Shown one piece after another: positions 1-6,038 of a stretch of DNA of 6,779 nucleotides. This DNA comes from Candidatus Cloacimonadota bacterium (lineage in GTDB: Bacteria > Cloacimonadota > Cloacimonadia > Cloacimonadales > TCS61): positions 1 through 6,779 of the forward strand of contig JABIME010000343.1 of the NCBI GenBank assembly GCA_018654125.1, read 5' to 3'. The position numbers and the translations under genes are program-made. Position 1 is the first letter of the stretch. The number at the start of each line of letters is the position of its first letter. Under the pieces are notes generated by a model, which was not told where the DNA came from, made no database searches, and saw only the letters and a program-made list of their open reading frames with translations.

Positions 1-1470
1 GAGAGTCCTTATTGTGCTGTTATCTTGAGTACCACCGTAAATTCTTTCAGGATTCAGATAATCCATCTCAATTGCATAAAATTGTGTAAGCGGAATATTA
101 TCTATCTTATCCCAATTATCACCATAATCATCGCTTGTGTATAATCCACCATCATTCCCTTCTACAATTCTGCCAGTATACTCATCAATTATCATGGCAT
201 GATGATCCACATGAATTTCATCCATATTCCCATAATCAGCAATTATTTGCCAACTATCACCACCATTTTCGGTTCGGCATAGCGCAACTCCCATTGCATA
301 AACTCTATTTTCATTGGAAGGATCAACGCAGATCTGTCCGAAATACCAGCCAAAACTGGAATTCATATCACTGATGTTACTATCGTTTGTTTGATTCCAA
401 ATTGCTCCTCCATCAATAGTTTTAAAAATCCCCTCAAAAGAATAACTTCCTACAGGATGTTGATCATAAAATGCATATAATACTTCCGGATTACTTTTTG
501 CAATTGCCAATCCAATTCTTCCTACACCTGCATGATCTGGTAATCCATTTACCAATTCATCCCATGTATCACCGCCATCAACAGACTTATAAATTCCCGA
601 AGAATATCCTCCGGATCGACGGTATTCTCTACCTCTCATACGTTCCCACATTGAAGCATACAAAACATTAGGATTTGTAGGGTGCTGTACAAGATCGATT
701 GCAGCAGTTGAATCTGTTACAAATAATTTTCTATCCCAAGAGATTCCACCATCATCACTACGGTAAATCCCACGCTCTTCATTTGGACTGAACAAGCTCC
801 CAGTTGCTGCTACAAATATTCTTTCAGAATTTGAATGGTCCACAATTATTCTGCCAATATAAGCTGAATTTTCTAGGCCAATATGTTCCCAACTTCCACC
901 AGCATTAACGGATTTATACATCCCATTACCTACAAAACTAAAGCTAGAAGAGTTAGCTTCTCCGGTTCCTGCATATATTACTTCTTCATTATTTGGGTCT
1001 ATTGCCAAATCACCAATGGAAATTACTGGTGCATCCGTGAAAACATTATCCCAATTAACACCTTCATCTGTGGTTTTGTAGATTCCGCCTGAAGCAGCAC
1101 CAACATACCATGTTTCGGGACTGGATGGATGAATTGCAAGATCTGTAATACGACCACCAACATTAATTGGACCTGCTAATTCCCAATTATATTCACGACC
1201 TTCTCTAGTTTGAGAATGCAATTCTGTAGCTTGCTGTAAACCTTCTAAGTATGCTTCATGATTAATTTTATAATGTGGATAAGCTCGCTGATAACCAAAC
1301 CACTCATTCGGCAACGCCTTTGGTTCTTTTTTAATTTTCCCACCGTGAGGTGTTTCTATAAATTCCGGGTGTAAGATTGTTTTATGTTTTGGAACAGGCT
1401 TATAAAGAAGCGTTCCACCAATTACAATACTTAATACTATTATTACGAATGCTATATGTCTAAACTTCAC
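1..1470 (-). CDS. Large BNR/VPS10 (sortilin)-like beta-propeller protein, C-terminus missing
   Basis: The frame is open for 490 codons from a GTG start to the left edge, so the C-terminus is missing. A hydrophobic segment (residues 6-22) with no lipobox suggests a signal peptide or membrane anchor, placing the protein in the periplasm, on the surface or outside the cell. A family-typical linker follows (NEWFGYQRAYP, 55-65), then the propeller from about residue 100 (AGPINVGGRITDLAIHP). Seven BNR/Asp-box motifs of the form S/T-x-x-x-G-x-x-W lie at 133-140, 187-194, 238-245, 296-303, 351-358, 400-407 and 446-453. Also visible are HVDHHAM (420-426), GNDGGLY (438-444) and GGTQDN (479-484), which I recall as conserved in bacterial proteins labelled VPS10-domain, sortilin-like or 'glycosyl hydrolase', often about 1,000 residues long. 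The GTG is supported by GGAGG four bases upstream. The gene follows coaE by 11 bases and is probably co-transcribed. Its biochemical role is unknown: Asp-boxes mark a fold, not sialidase activity. A type IX secretion tail could lie outside the window. Confidence 0.88.
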   Translation of the reverse strand, partial: MKFRHIAFVIIVLSIVIGGTLLYKPVPKHKTILHPEFIETPHGGKIKKEPKALPNEWFGYQRAYPHYKINHEAYLEGLQQATELHSQTREGREYNWELAGPINVGGRITDLAIHPSSPETWYVGAASGGIYKTTDEGVNWDNVFTDAPVISIGDLAIDPNNEEVIYAGTGEANSSSFSFVGNGMYKSVNAGGSWEHIGLENSAYIGRIIVDHSNSERIFVAATGSLFSPNEERGIYRSDDGGISWDRKLFVTDSTAAIDLVQHPTNPNVLYASMWERMRGREYRRSGGYSSGIYKSVDGGDTWDELVNGLPDHAGVGRIGLAIAKSNPEVLYAFYDQHPVGSYSFEGIFKTIDGGAIWNQTNDSNISDMNSSFGWYFGQICVDPSNENRVYAMGVALCRTENGGDSWQIIADYGNMDEIHVDHHAMIIDEYTGRIVEGNDGGLYTSDDYGDNWDKIDNIPLTQFYAIEMDYLNPERIYGGTQDNSTIRTL

Positions 1471-1474
1471 ATTT

Positions 1475-1479
1475 CCTCC
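1475..1479 (-). promoter_or_regulatory. Ribosome binding site that fixes a GTG start for the BNR protein
   Basis: GGAGG sits four bases before the GTG at 1470-1468 and two bases after the coaE stop codon. An ATG overlaps the GTG one base upstream (1472-1470), but it is followed at once by TGA, so only the GTG opens the long frame. Confidence 0.75.
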
Positions 1480-1481
1480 AA

Positions 1482-2099
1482 TTATTTATTACTATTTTTT
1501 TTTGAATTTAGAATTGTTGATTTGAGTTTTTCCAATTGTAAAATTAAATCCTTGATATCTGCATTATTTAAAATATTAATATCTGCTAGCTTCTTCTTAT
1601 CTAAATCAGACATTTGAGAGTAAATTCTTTTTTGAGCAGCTTCTTTAGTAATTTCATTTCTATTAACTATTCTTTTTATTCTAAGATCTTCTTTTGCAGA
1701 TATATTAACTGTTAGATCAAATAATTTTTGTAAACCATTTTCAAAAAGAAGTGGAATTTCAAAGATTAAGATTTGTTGCGAACTTGTCCTCATAATTTGC
1801 TTCATTCTTTTTATGATTTTGGGATGTAAAAGTTTATTCAACATTTCTCTTTTCTCTGCTGAATCAAAAATAATTCTTCCAAGTTTCTCACGATCAACAG
1901 AGCCGGTAATTATTAAGTCATTTCCAAAAATTTTCTCAATTTGATCTATAAAATATTTTTCATTAAATAAGTCATGCCCAATTTTATCGACATAAATCAC
2001 CTGGAATTGTTGTTCCTCAAACCATTTTGAAACAACTGTTTTACCTGAAGCGATTCCACCAGTTATTGCAATTAAGAAAGGTCTATCAGGATGTTTCAT
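1482..2099 (-). CDS. coaE: Dephospho-CoA kinase
   Basis: This cytoplasmic P-loop kinase phosphorylates the 3'-hydroxyl of the ribose of dephospho-CoA with ATP, the last step of coenzyme A synthesis. The 205 residues match the usual length of about 200. Visible family features are the Walker A loop GGIASGKT (14-21), the substrate-side D-x-x-G-H (38-42), VDREKLGRIIF (68-78), LLHPKI (90-95), PLLFENG (116-122) and the lid-like arginine-rich segment RIKRIVNRN followed by a RIYSQM element near residue 160. The last dozen residues are lysine- and asparagine-rich and look dispensable. The ATG at 2099 has AAGGA (2106-2110) six bases upstream and lies 14 bases inside the end of cdaA, so the two are probably translationally coupled. 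No frameshift or missing key residue is seen. Confidence 0.96.
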   Translation of the reverse strand: MKHPDRPFLIAITGGIASGKTVVSKWFEEQQFQVIYVDKIGHDLFNEKYFIDQIEKIFGNDLIITGSVDREKLGRIIFDSAEKREMLNKLLHPKIIKRMKQIMRTSSQQILIFEIPLLFENGLQKLFDLTVNISAKEDLRIKRIVNRNEITKEAAQKRIYSQMSDLDKKKLADINILNNADIKDLILQLEKLKSTILNSKKNSNK

Positions 2100-2829
2100 C
2101 CTTTATCCTTTGAGAAAGTTCATCAATTGTTAATCCGCTTTGAAGCACTCCATTTTTTGCAACTGATATTTTACCTGTTTCTTCCGAAACTATTATAGAG
2201 AAAGCATCACTATTCTCCGTTACTCCAACTCCTGCAAGATGACGTGTTCCAAGTTTTTGAGAGTATTCTACACTTTCAGAAAGTGGTAACACAACTTTCA
2301 CAGCATATAATCGTTCATTTCTAACAATAACTGCACCATCATGAAGTATCGTTTTATTATTAAAAATTGTTAGCAGTAATTTAACTGAGATTTGAGCATC
2401 AATAATTTCTCCGCTCTCTATCGAGCTATCTAATTTCCTCTTGTTCTCGATAATAATCAGCGCACCTATTTTCCTAAAAGACATAATTGAAACCGCATTT
2501 AACAAAGGAGAGTAAAACGATTTTTTAGCACTTTGAAAAAGCGTTCTCATATCATGAGTTTGAGCAATACGAGCAAATAAATTCCGAATCTCATATTGGA
2601 ATAAAATTATGAAAATAATTATCCAATAATCCTTAAAAACAGTAAGAATTGAGGTCATCATATTTAGCTTCAGCAACGAAGCCGTGAGATAGATCATAAA
2701 TACAGCTAACAAACCCAACAACATCTGGTAGCCACCACTTTTCATTAACAAAACAAACACTCTGTATAAAATAAATGCAACCACAATTATATCAATTATA
2801 TCTGCGATCTTAGGTATAAATATACTCAT
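2086..2829 (-). CDS. cdaA: Diadenylate cyclase, membrane-bound CdaA type
   Basis: The protein condenses two ATP into cyclic di-AMP, a messenger tied to osmotic, potassium and cell-wall homeostasis in characterised bacteria. The 247 residues have the CdaA layout: three predicted membrane helices (about 11-29, 36-54 and 60-78), a short linker with YEIRNLFARI (79-88), then the DAC domain from about 105. Within it, LHDGA (162-166) holds the metal-side His and catalytic DGA motif, and SEETGKIS (215-222) is canonical. The second signature is odd: it reads GTRHLAG (194-200), with Leu198 where the family normally has the last Arg of RHR. The start ATG overlaps the folP stop as ATGA, with AAGGA (2837-2841) seven bases upstream. 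The CdaR/YbbR-type regulator and glmM that often accompany cdaA in Firmicutes are absent here; folP next to cdaA is an arrangement I recall from Bacteroidota and relatives. Identification is secure; full activity with the RHL variant is not proven. Confidence 0.94.
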   Translation of the reverse strand: MSIFIPKIADIIDIIVVAFILYRVFVLLMKSGGYQMLLGLLAVFMIYLTASLLKLNMMTSILTVFKDYWIIIFIILFQYEIRNLFARIAQTHDMRTLFQSAKKSFYSPLLNAVSIMSFRKIGALIIIENKRKLDSSIESGEIIDAQISVKLLLTIFNNKTILHDGAVIVRNERLYAVKVVLPLSESVEYSQKLGTRHLAGVGVTENSDAFSIIVSEETGKISVAKNGVLQSGLTIDELSQRIKDETS

Positions 2830-4028
2830 TTAATTTTCCTTATTTCTCTCATCACTTTCAAGAAATCATTATGCTCTTTCACATCGTGAACTCGTACTAT
2901 TTCAATTTCGTTTTGGAACGCAATAGCTGTAGAAGCAAGACTTCCCGAAAGCCTATCTGCAGCATTAGAATTGTAGATCTTCCCAATAAAACTTTTACGT
3001 GAAGCACCCAATAATATAGGAATTCCAAGGCATTTGAATTCAGAAAGATTCTGTAAAATTACCAGATTATCTTCCTGCCTCTTTCCAAAACCAATTCCAG
3101 GATCAATAATTAATCGCTCTTTATTAATTCCATTTTTTACACAGAAATCAATTCTCTGCTTAAAAAATAAAAGAATCTCCTCGATAACATCTTCATAATG
3201 CGGATTTTTCTGCATCGTTTCAGGTGCTCCCTGCATATGCATTAAAATTACTGGAATTTCAAGGAAATTCTGCAAAACTTTAATCATGTTAGCATCAAAT
3301 TGCAAAGCACTTATATCATTTAATATGGAAGCTCCTGCTGAGAATGCTTCATGTGCAACAACCGCTTTAGTAGTATCTATAGAAATTGGAATATTAGAAT
3401 TTTTCCGCAATTCTTTAATAATTGGAATTACACGTTCTAACTCTATTTCAGCACTTATTTTTACAGCTCCTGGCTTTGTAGATTCACCACCGATATCAAT
3501 AATATCTGCACCTTCACTAATCATTATTAATGCACGCTTAACAGCACTATCTACATCAAAATATTTATTCCCATCAGAAAAGCTATCGGGTGTAACATTA
3601 AGGATTCCCATTATTTTTGTTTCATTTAATTCAAGCTTTGTTCCGTTGCAATTGAGTACCTTTGAGTTGGCATTTTCTAATTCATTAATCATATTAATTA
3701 AGTCTATTTTTATTTCCGGTAATCCAAAAATTGTCTGATAATTCAGCTTTTTTACCAGCTTTTTAATTTTATCAAGATTTCCCAAAAGGATCATATCGCT
3801 AATTTCTATTTTGCCGTTTACTACACCTCTTTCAACAGCAGCATCTCCACCAATCGAAAGCATTTCCTGCTTGAGGATATTAGCTGCTCCTAACTTCACA
3901 TTGGTGAGTTTTATAGAAAGTCCAATCGCTTTTGGAGCCATCACTTCAACGCCTTGAGAAGATACTTTTATTTTCTCAAGTTCTTGTTTGGCTTCTTGAA
4001 GTGAGTTTATTGTTAATACTCTGTTCAT
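2826..4028 (-). CDS. folP: Dihydropteroate synthase with long N-terminal extension
   Basis: FolP joins p-aminobenzoate to 6-hydroxymethyl-7,8-dihydropterin diphosphate to give 7,8-dihydropteroate in folate synthesis; it is the sulfonamide target. The 400 residues exceed the usual 270-280. The TIM-barrel DHPS domain covers about 137-400 with all signatures: GILNVTPDSFSDG (141-153), DIGGESTKPGA (178-188), SIDTTKA (216-222), the ND pair (237-238), MHMQGAP (263-269), DPGIGFGK (309-316), LGASRKSFIG (340-349) and RVHDV near the end (379-383). Residues 1-130 are an extra domain with a recognisable block APKA (31-34), ANILKQEMLSIGGDAA (49-64) and FGLP (101-104). I recall similar extensions in DHPS of Geobacter-type bacteria; their role is unknown to me. 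The ATG at 4028 has AGGGA (4036-4040) seven bases upstream and follows the tonB-like stop by 15 bases, which supports the long form. The stop overlaps the cdaA start by four bases. Confidence 0.95.
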   Translation of the reverse strand: MNRVLTINSLQEAKQELEKIKVSSQGVEVMAPKAIGLSIKLTNVKLGAANILKQEMLSIGGDAAVERGVVNGKIEISDMILLGNLDKIKKLVKKLNYQTIFGLPEIKIDLINMINELENANSKVLNCNGTKLELNETKIMGILNVTPDSFSDGNKYFDVDSAVKRALIMISEGADIIDIGGESTKPGAVKISAEIELERVIPIIKELRKNSNIPISIDTTKAVVAHEAFSAGASILNDISALQFDANMIKVLQNFLEIPVILMHMQGAPETMQKNPHYEDVIEEILLFFKQRIDFCVKNGINKERLIIDPGIGFGKRQEDNLVILQNLSEFKCLGIPILLGASRKSFIGKIYNSNAADRLSGSLASTAIAFQNEIEIVRVHDVKEHNDFLKVMREIRKIK

Positions 4029-4043
4029 TAATTTTTCCCTAAA

Positions 4044-4805
4044 TTATTTCAACTCGTAAATAAAGGTGATTACACCTTTTTGAATAATATCCTGAGAAAT
4101 TGGATTGAACTTCCATTGGCTAATTGCGTTCAGACTATTAAACTCCAATCCAGGTTCAGCCTTTTGAATTATTATTATATTTGTAACCGAGCCATCCGGC
4201 AGCACATCAAATTTAATTTTTACTTTAGCATTTTGCTGCACATTTTCTGGGTAAGAAGGAAGAATCTTGTTCTCAATCCTTCTATTCATGATCTCGCCTT
4301 CCAAAATATATCGTGAGTTACTCTCACTTTCTCCAAAAAGTCTATTTGAAATTGAATTTAGATAGTCATCATTCGTAAGTGTTGAAGTATCCTTAACATC
4401 ATTTATCTCAGATTTATTAATAATCTCTTCATCAATTTCTGCTTTAATTTTTGTTTGGGAATTTCCAATTTTTTTGTTCATGTCGAGTTGGTTAAAAGCT
4501 GTTTCTGTATGCTCTGGGATATAAACCTGTTCTTCTGATTTAGAGAATGTTTTGGGAAGGTCAACCTTCTTGGGTATCAAATTACTCAATCTGCCAAAAT
4601 CCTCTGCATCAGAAGTTTTAGAAGGCTGCAATGAAGGTGAGATATATCTTTCGTTATTTGCACTTTCATCAAAACCAAATTCAATGTACTCAATTCGTTT
4701 ATAAACGCTTTCTGGTAGAATTGAGAAATGGATAAATATAGCAATTCCAATTAAAACTATATGGAAAATTATTGATGAAAGAATTCCTATATTTTTTTCG
4801 CTCAT
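4044..4805 (-). CDS. tonB: TonB-like energy transducer
   Basis: The 253-residue protein has the TonB plan: a short cytoplasmic N-terminus, one membrane helix (about 7-29) containing the family-typical Ser and His (S11, H15), a long periplasmic linker (about 31-165) and a C-terminal TonB-like domain (about 170-253). The C-domain shows YPENVQQNAKVKIKFDV (185-201), PDGSVTNI (203-210) and W-K-F-N-P (231-235), matching the usual YP...V.V.F.V..DG.V...W.F.P pattern. It probably couples the ExbB/ExbD motor to outer-membrane receptors. The linker is not proline-rich as in enteric TonB; it is rich in Ser, Asn, Glu, Asp and Lys. The start lies five bases after the exbD stop, and no good ribosome binding site precedes it: the nearest, GAGGA at 4821-4825, is 15 bases away. 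Translation may depend on coupling to exbD. With no TonB-dependent receptor in view, a TolA-like or gliding-related role cannot be excluded. Confidence 0.88.
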   Translation of the reverse strand: MSEKNIGILSSIIFHIVLIGIAIFIHFSILPESVYKRIEYIEFGFDESANNERYISPSLQPSKTSDAEDFGRLSNLIPKKVDLPKTFSKSEEQVYIPEHTETAFNQLDMNKKIGNSQTKIKAEIDEEIINKSEINDVKDTSTLTNDDYLNSISNRLFGESESNSRYILEGEIMNRRIENKILPSYPENVQQNAKVKIKFDVLPDGSVTNIIIIQKAEPGLEFNSLNAISQWKFNPISQDIIQKGVITFIYELK

Positions 4806-4810
4806 TTTAT

Positions 4811-5224
4811 TTATTCAGCGTCCTCAACTTGAATTTCTGTAGCAATGAAGAATCTGTTTGTACCCGATAATTTGGCAATATCTAAAAGCTTCACAACATT
4901 TTTTAATTCTACTGTCTCATCTGCTCTAACTACAACAACCTGTTCTGGATCCTCTATAAGTTTTCTGTTCAATACTTCCGGAAGCTCTTCCCAGCCTACT
5001 ACTTCATTATTAATAAAGATCTCATTATTTTTGGTGAGAGTTATGCTTATATTTTTATTATACTCATTTTGTTGGGAATTTGAACCGGGCAGATCTACCT
5101 TGATACCTGAGTGTGTAATAAAGTTTGAAGAGATCAAAAGGAAAATAAGCAAGAGAAAGATAACATCTGTGAACGAGATCAAGCCTATAGATGAGATTCG
5201 CTTTTTTCTCGTTTTAATTATCAT
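4811..5224 (-). CDS. exbD: ExbD/TolR-family proton-channel subunit
   Basis: This small inner-membrane protein pairs with ExbB to harvest proton-motive force for the TonB-like partner. The 137-residue form has a basic cytoplasmic tail (TRKKR, 5-9), one membrane helix (about 16-34) reading ISFTDVIFLLLIFLL with the essential membrane aspartate at D20, a conserved KVDLPGS (42-48) after the helix, and a periplasmic domain ending in an acidic tail. I chose the ATG at 5224 because AGAGG (5233-5237) lies eight bases upstream and the resulting tail length is typical. A longer in-frame start at 5257 adds 11 residues, would overlap exbB by 44 bases and has only a weak binding site. With the chosen start the overlap with exbB is 11 bases. 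ExbD rather than TolR is inferred from the neighbouring tonB-like gene and the absence of tolA, tolB or pal here. Confidence 0.92.
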   Translation of the reverse strand: MIIKTRKKRISSIGLISFTDVIFLLLIFLLISSNFITHSGIKVDLPGSNSQQNEYNKNISITLTKNNEIFINNEVVGWEELPEVLNRKLIEDPEQVVVVRADETVELKNVVKLLDIAKLSGTNRFFIATEIQVEDAE

Positions 5225-5882
5225 CCTTAATACCTCTAATATTGTAGATAAATTCATTTGTATTTTCTTCTAATTCATGAGCAAGATCTTCAACCTTACC
5301 AACCAAATAGTTATAAAAAAGAATTGTGATAATTCCAACAGTTAATCCACCAATCGTAGTTATCAAGGCTTCCCAAATACCATTAGCTAATAAGCTTATA
5401 TCAACTCCTCCACCGGTTTCACCTAATCTCATGAAAACTTTAACCATACCGGTTACCGTTCCTAAAAAACCAATAAGAGGTGCAACAGCAGCAAAAGTAG
5501 CAAGCGTTCCCAGATTTTTTTCTAAGCGATGGATCTCTTTATTTACAGATAACTCAATTGCCTCTTTTGTATCATCCATTCCCCTATCTAAAACACTTAT
5601 TGCTTTGGCAATTATATTGGCTATCGGACTGCTGGTTCTATCATCACATGCACGAATTGCAACTTCAAGTCTATTTTCACCTAAGTAGCCATAAACTTCC
5701 TGCAAAAATTCCTCTTCCTTGCTTTGTGACCTTTTTAACTGTATCAGCTTCCCAATTATTATTGATAGCGCTGCGATTGATATGATAAAAAGAATTATCA
5801 TTAAAAGACCACCTTTCGAAGCTATCGAGAACAAGCTGGTCTCCACTGGAACGTCAGCTGCTAAAACCATTAAATTCATCAT
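5214..5882 (-). CDS. exbB: ExbB / TolQ / MotA-family proton-channel protein
   Basis: ExbB forms the oligomeric inner-membrane scaffold and proton pathway of the TonB motor. The 222 residues contain three membrane segments (about 25-47, 127-150 and 163-193) separated by a long cytoplasmic region, the standard topology. The signature motifs are APLIGFLGTVTGM (134-146), with T142 in the GTV element, and GIWEALITTIGGLTVGI (168-184), with the conserved E171 and T176 that line the channel in this family; a YN pair (190-191) follows. Two adjacent ATGs (5882 and 5879) sit just after AGGAGG (5884-5889), one and four bases away. The second has the better spacing and would remove one residue. This is the first gene of the minus-strand operon and overlaps exbD. 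Its N-terminal 24 residues are short and hydrophilic, without a cleavable signal. Confidence 0.95.
   Translation of the reverse strand: MMNLMVLAADVPVETSLFSIASKGGLLMIILFIISIAALSIIIGKLIQLKRSQSKEEEFLQEVYGYLGENRLEVAIRACDDRTSSPIANIIAKAISVLDRGMDDTKEAIELSVNKEIHRLEKNLGTLATFAAVAPLIGFLGTVTGMVKVFMRLGETGGGVDISLLANGIWEALITTIGGLTVGIITILFYNYLVGKVEDLAHELEENTNEFIYNIRGIKDDN
5233..5237 (-). promoter_or_regulatory. Ribosome binding site that decides the exbD start
   Basis: AGAGG lies inside the end of exbB, eight bases before the ATG at 5224. It favours the shorter 137-residue ExbD over a 148-residue reading from 5257. Confidence 0.6.
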
Positions 5883-5883
5883 T

Positions 5884-5889
5884 CCTCCT
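5884..5889 (-). promoter_or_regulatory. Strong ribosome binding site of exbB
   Basis: AGGAGG lies immediately before tandem ATG codons (5882-5880 and 5879-5877). The one-base gap to the first ATG is too short and the four-base gap to the second is acceptable; using GAGG at 5887-5890 instead, the first ATG also has a four-base gap. The true start is therefore uncertain by one codon. Confidence 0.65.
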
Positions 5890-5907
5890 CACAAAATATG
5901 TACGCCG

Positions 5908-5935
5908 ATGAGATGTAATCTCTGAATATTGTCAA
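5908..5935 (-). promoter_or_regulatory. Candidate promoter of the exbB operon
   Basis: On the minus strand a perfect TTGACA (5935-5930) is followed after 16 bases by TCTCAT (5913-5908), a four-of-six match to TATAAT. Transcription would begin near 5901, leaving a leader of about 20 bases before exbB. The -35 match is good and the -10 match weak. If the organism uses a Bacteroidota-type sigma factor, these boxes may not apply. Confidence 0.4.
5910..5922. repeat. Short dyad at the exbB promoter
   Basis: GAGAT-GTA-ATCTC is a perfect five-base palindrome with a three-base centre. It overlaps the candidate -10 box and spacer of the exbB operon promoter, where a repressor could bind. It is short enough to occur by chance. 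Confidence 0.25.
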
Positions 5936-5988
5936 ATTATCTTTTTTTGAAATTATATAAGCTCAAATTGGAAAGGTTTTATTTGACA
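5930..5988. repeat. Inverted repeat spanning the divergent promoter region
   Basis: TGTCAAAT (5930-5937) and ATTTGACA (5981-5988) are a perfect eight-base inverted pair separated by 43 bases. Each arm contains the TTGACA of one candidate promoter, so the symmetry may only reflect two -35 boxes with T-rich flanks; a shared regulator site is possible but not shown. Confidence 0.5.
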
Positions 5989-6010
5989 TTGAACCGATCT
6001 ATTCAATCAT
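5983..6010 (+). promoter_or_regulatory. Candidate promoter of aroC
   Basis: A perfect TTGACA (5983-5988) is followed after 16 bases by AATCAT (6005-6010), a four-of-six match to TATAAT. A start near 6017 would give a leader of about 20 bases before aroC. The geometry mirrors the candidate exbB promoter on the other strand, which strengthens both calls slightly. Confidence 0.4.
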
Positions 6011-6028
6011 ATCCGCAGTTAAGTAAAT

Positions 6029-6032
6029 AGGA
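6029..6032 (+). promoter_or_regulatory. Ribosome binding site of aroC
   Basis: AGGA lies six bases before the ATG at 6039. An in-frame TAA at 6024-6026 rules out any start further upstream. Confidence 0.7.
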
Positions 6033-6038
6033 AAAATT

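Noticed and set aside
135..1092. Short plus-strand open frames in the left part of the window
   Set aside because: They are antisense to the BNR protein, whose minus-strand frame is unbroken with seven regular Asp-box motifs. The His-, Pro- and Tyr-rich translations are typical of shadow frames.
1..1470. Region first considered non-coding or a decayed gene because no ATG-started frame covers it
   Set aside because: Translating the minus strand from the GTG at 1470 gives 490 codons with no stop or frameshift, so it is an intact gene cut by the window edge.
1..1470. Calling the BNR protein a sialidase or glycosyl hydrolase
   Set aside because: Asp-box repeats alone are structural. I see no arginine triad or other sialidase catalytic set in the visible part.
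3286..3738. Plus-strand open frame of 150 codons
   Set aside because: It lies wholly opposite folP, whose protein matches DHPS motifs throughout. The plus-strand translation resembles no family and is a shadow of the real gene.
1471..4043. Internal terminators or promoters between minus-strand genes
   Set aside because: The junctions are overlaps or gaps of 15 bases or less, with no GC-rich hairpin followed by a T run and no room for a promoter outside coding sequence.
4845..5273. Plus-strand open frame of 142 codons opposite exbD
   Set aside because: It is the antisense of ExbD and the end of ExbB, with no own binding site and no recognisable motifs.
5952..5957. Minus-strand TATAAT as the exbB promoter -10 box
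   Set aside because: A perfect TATAAT occurs here, but the sequence 16-18 bases upstream does not resemble a -35 box, and the region is simply AT-rich. The TTGACA-based candidate closer to exbB fits better, although this one cannot be fully excluded.
5883..6038. Riboswitch or small RNA in the intergenic spacer
   Set aside because: Only one five-base dyad and a wide inverted repeat are present. There is no multi-stem structure, no terminator and too little leader length for a known riboswitch.
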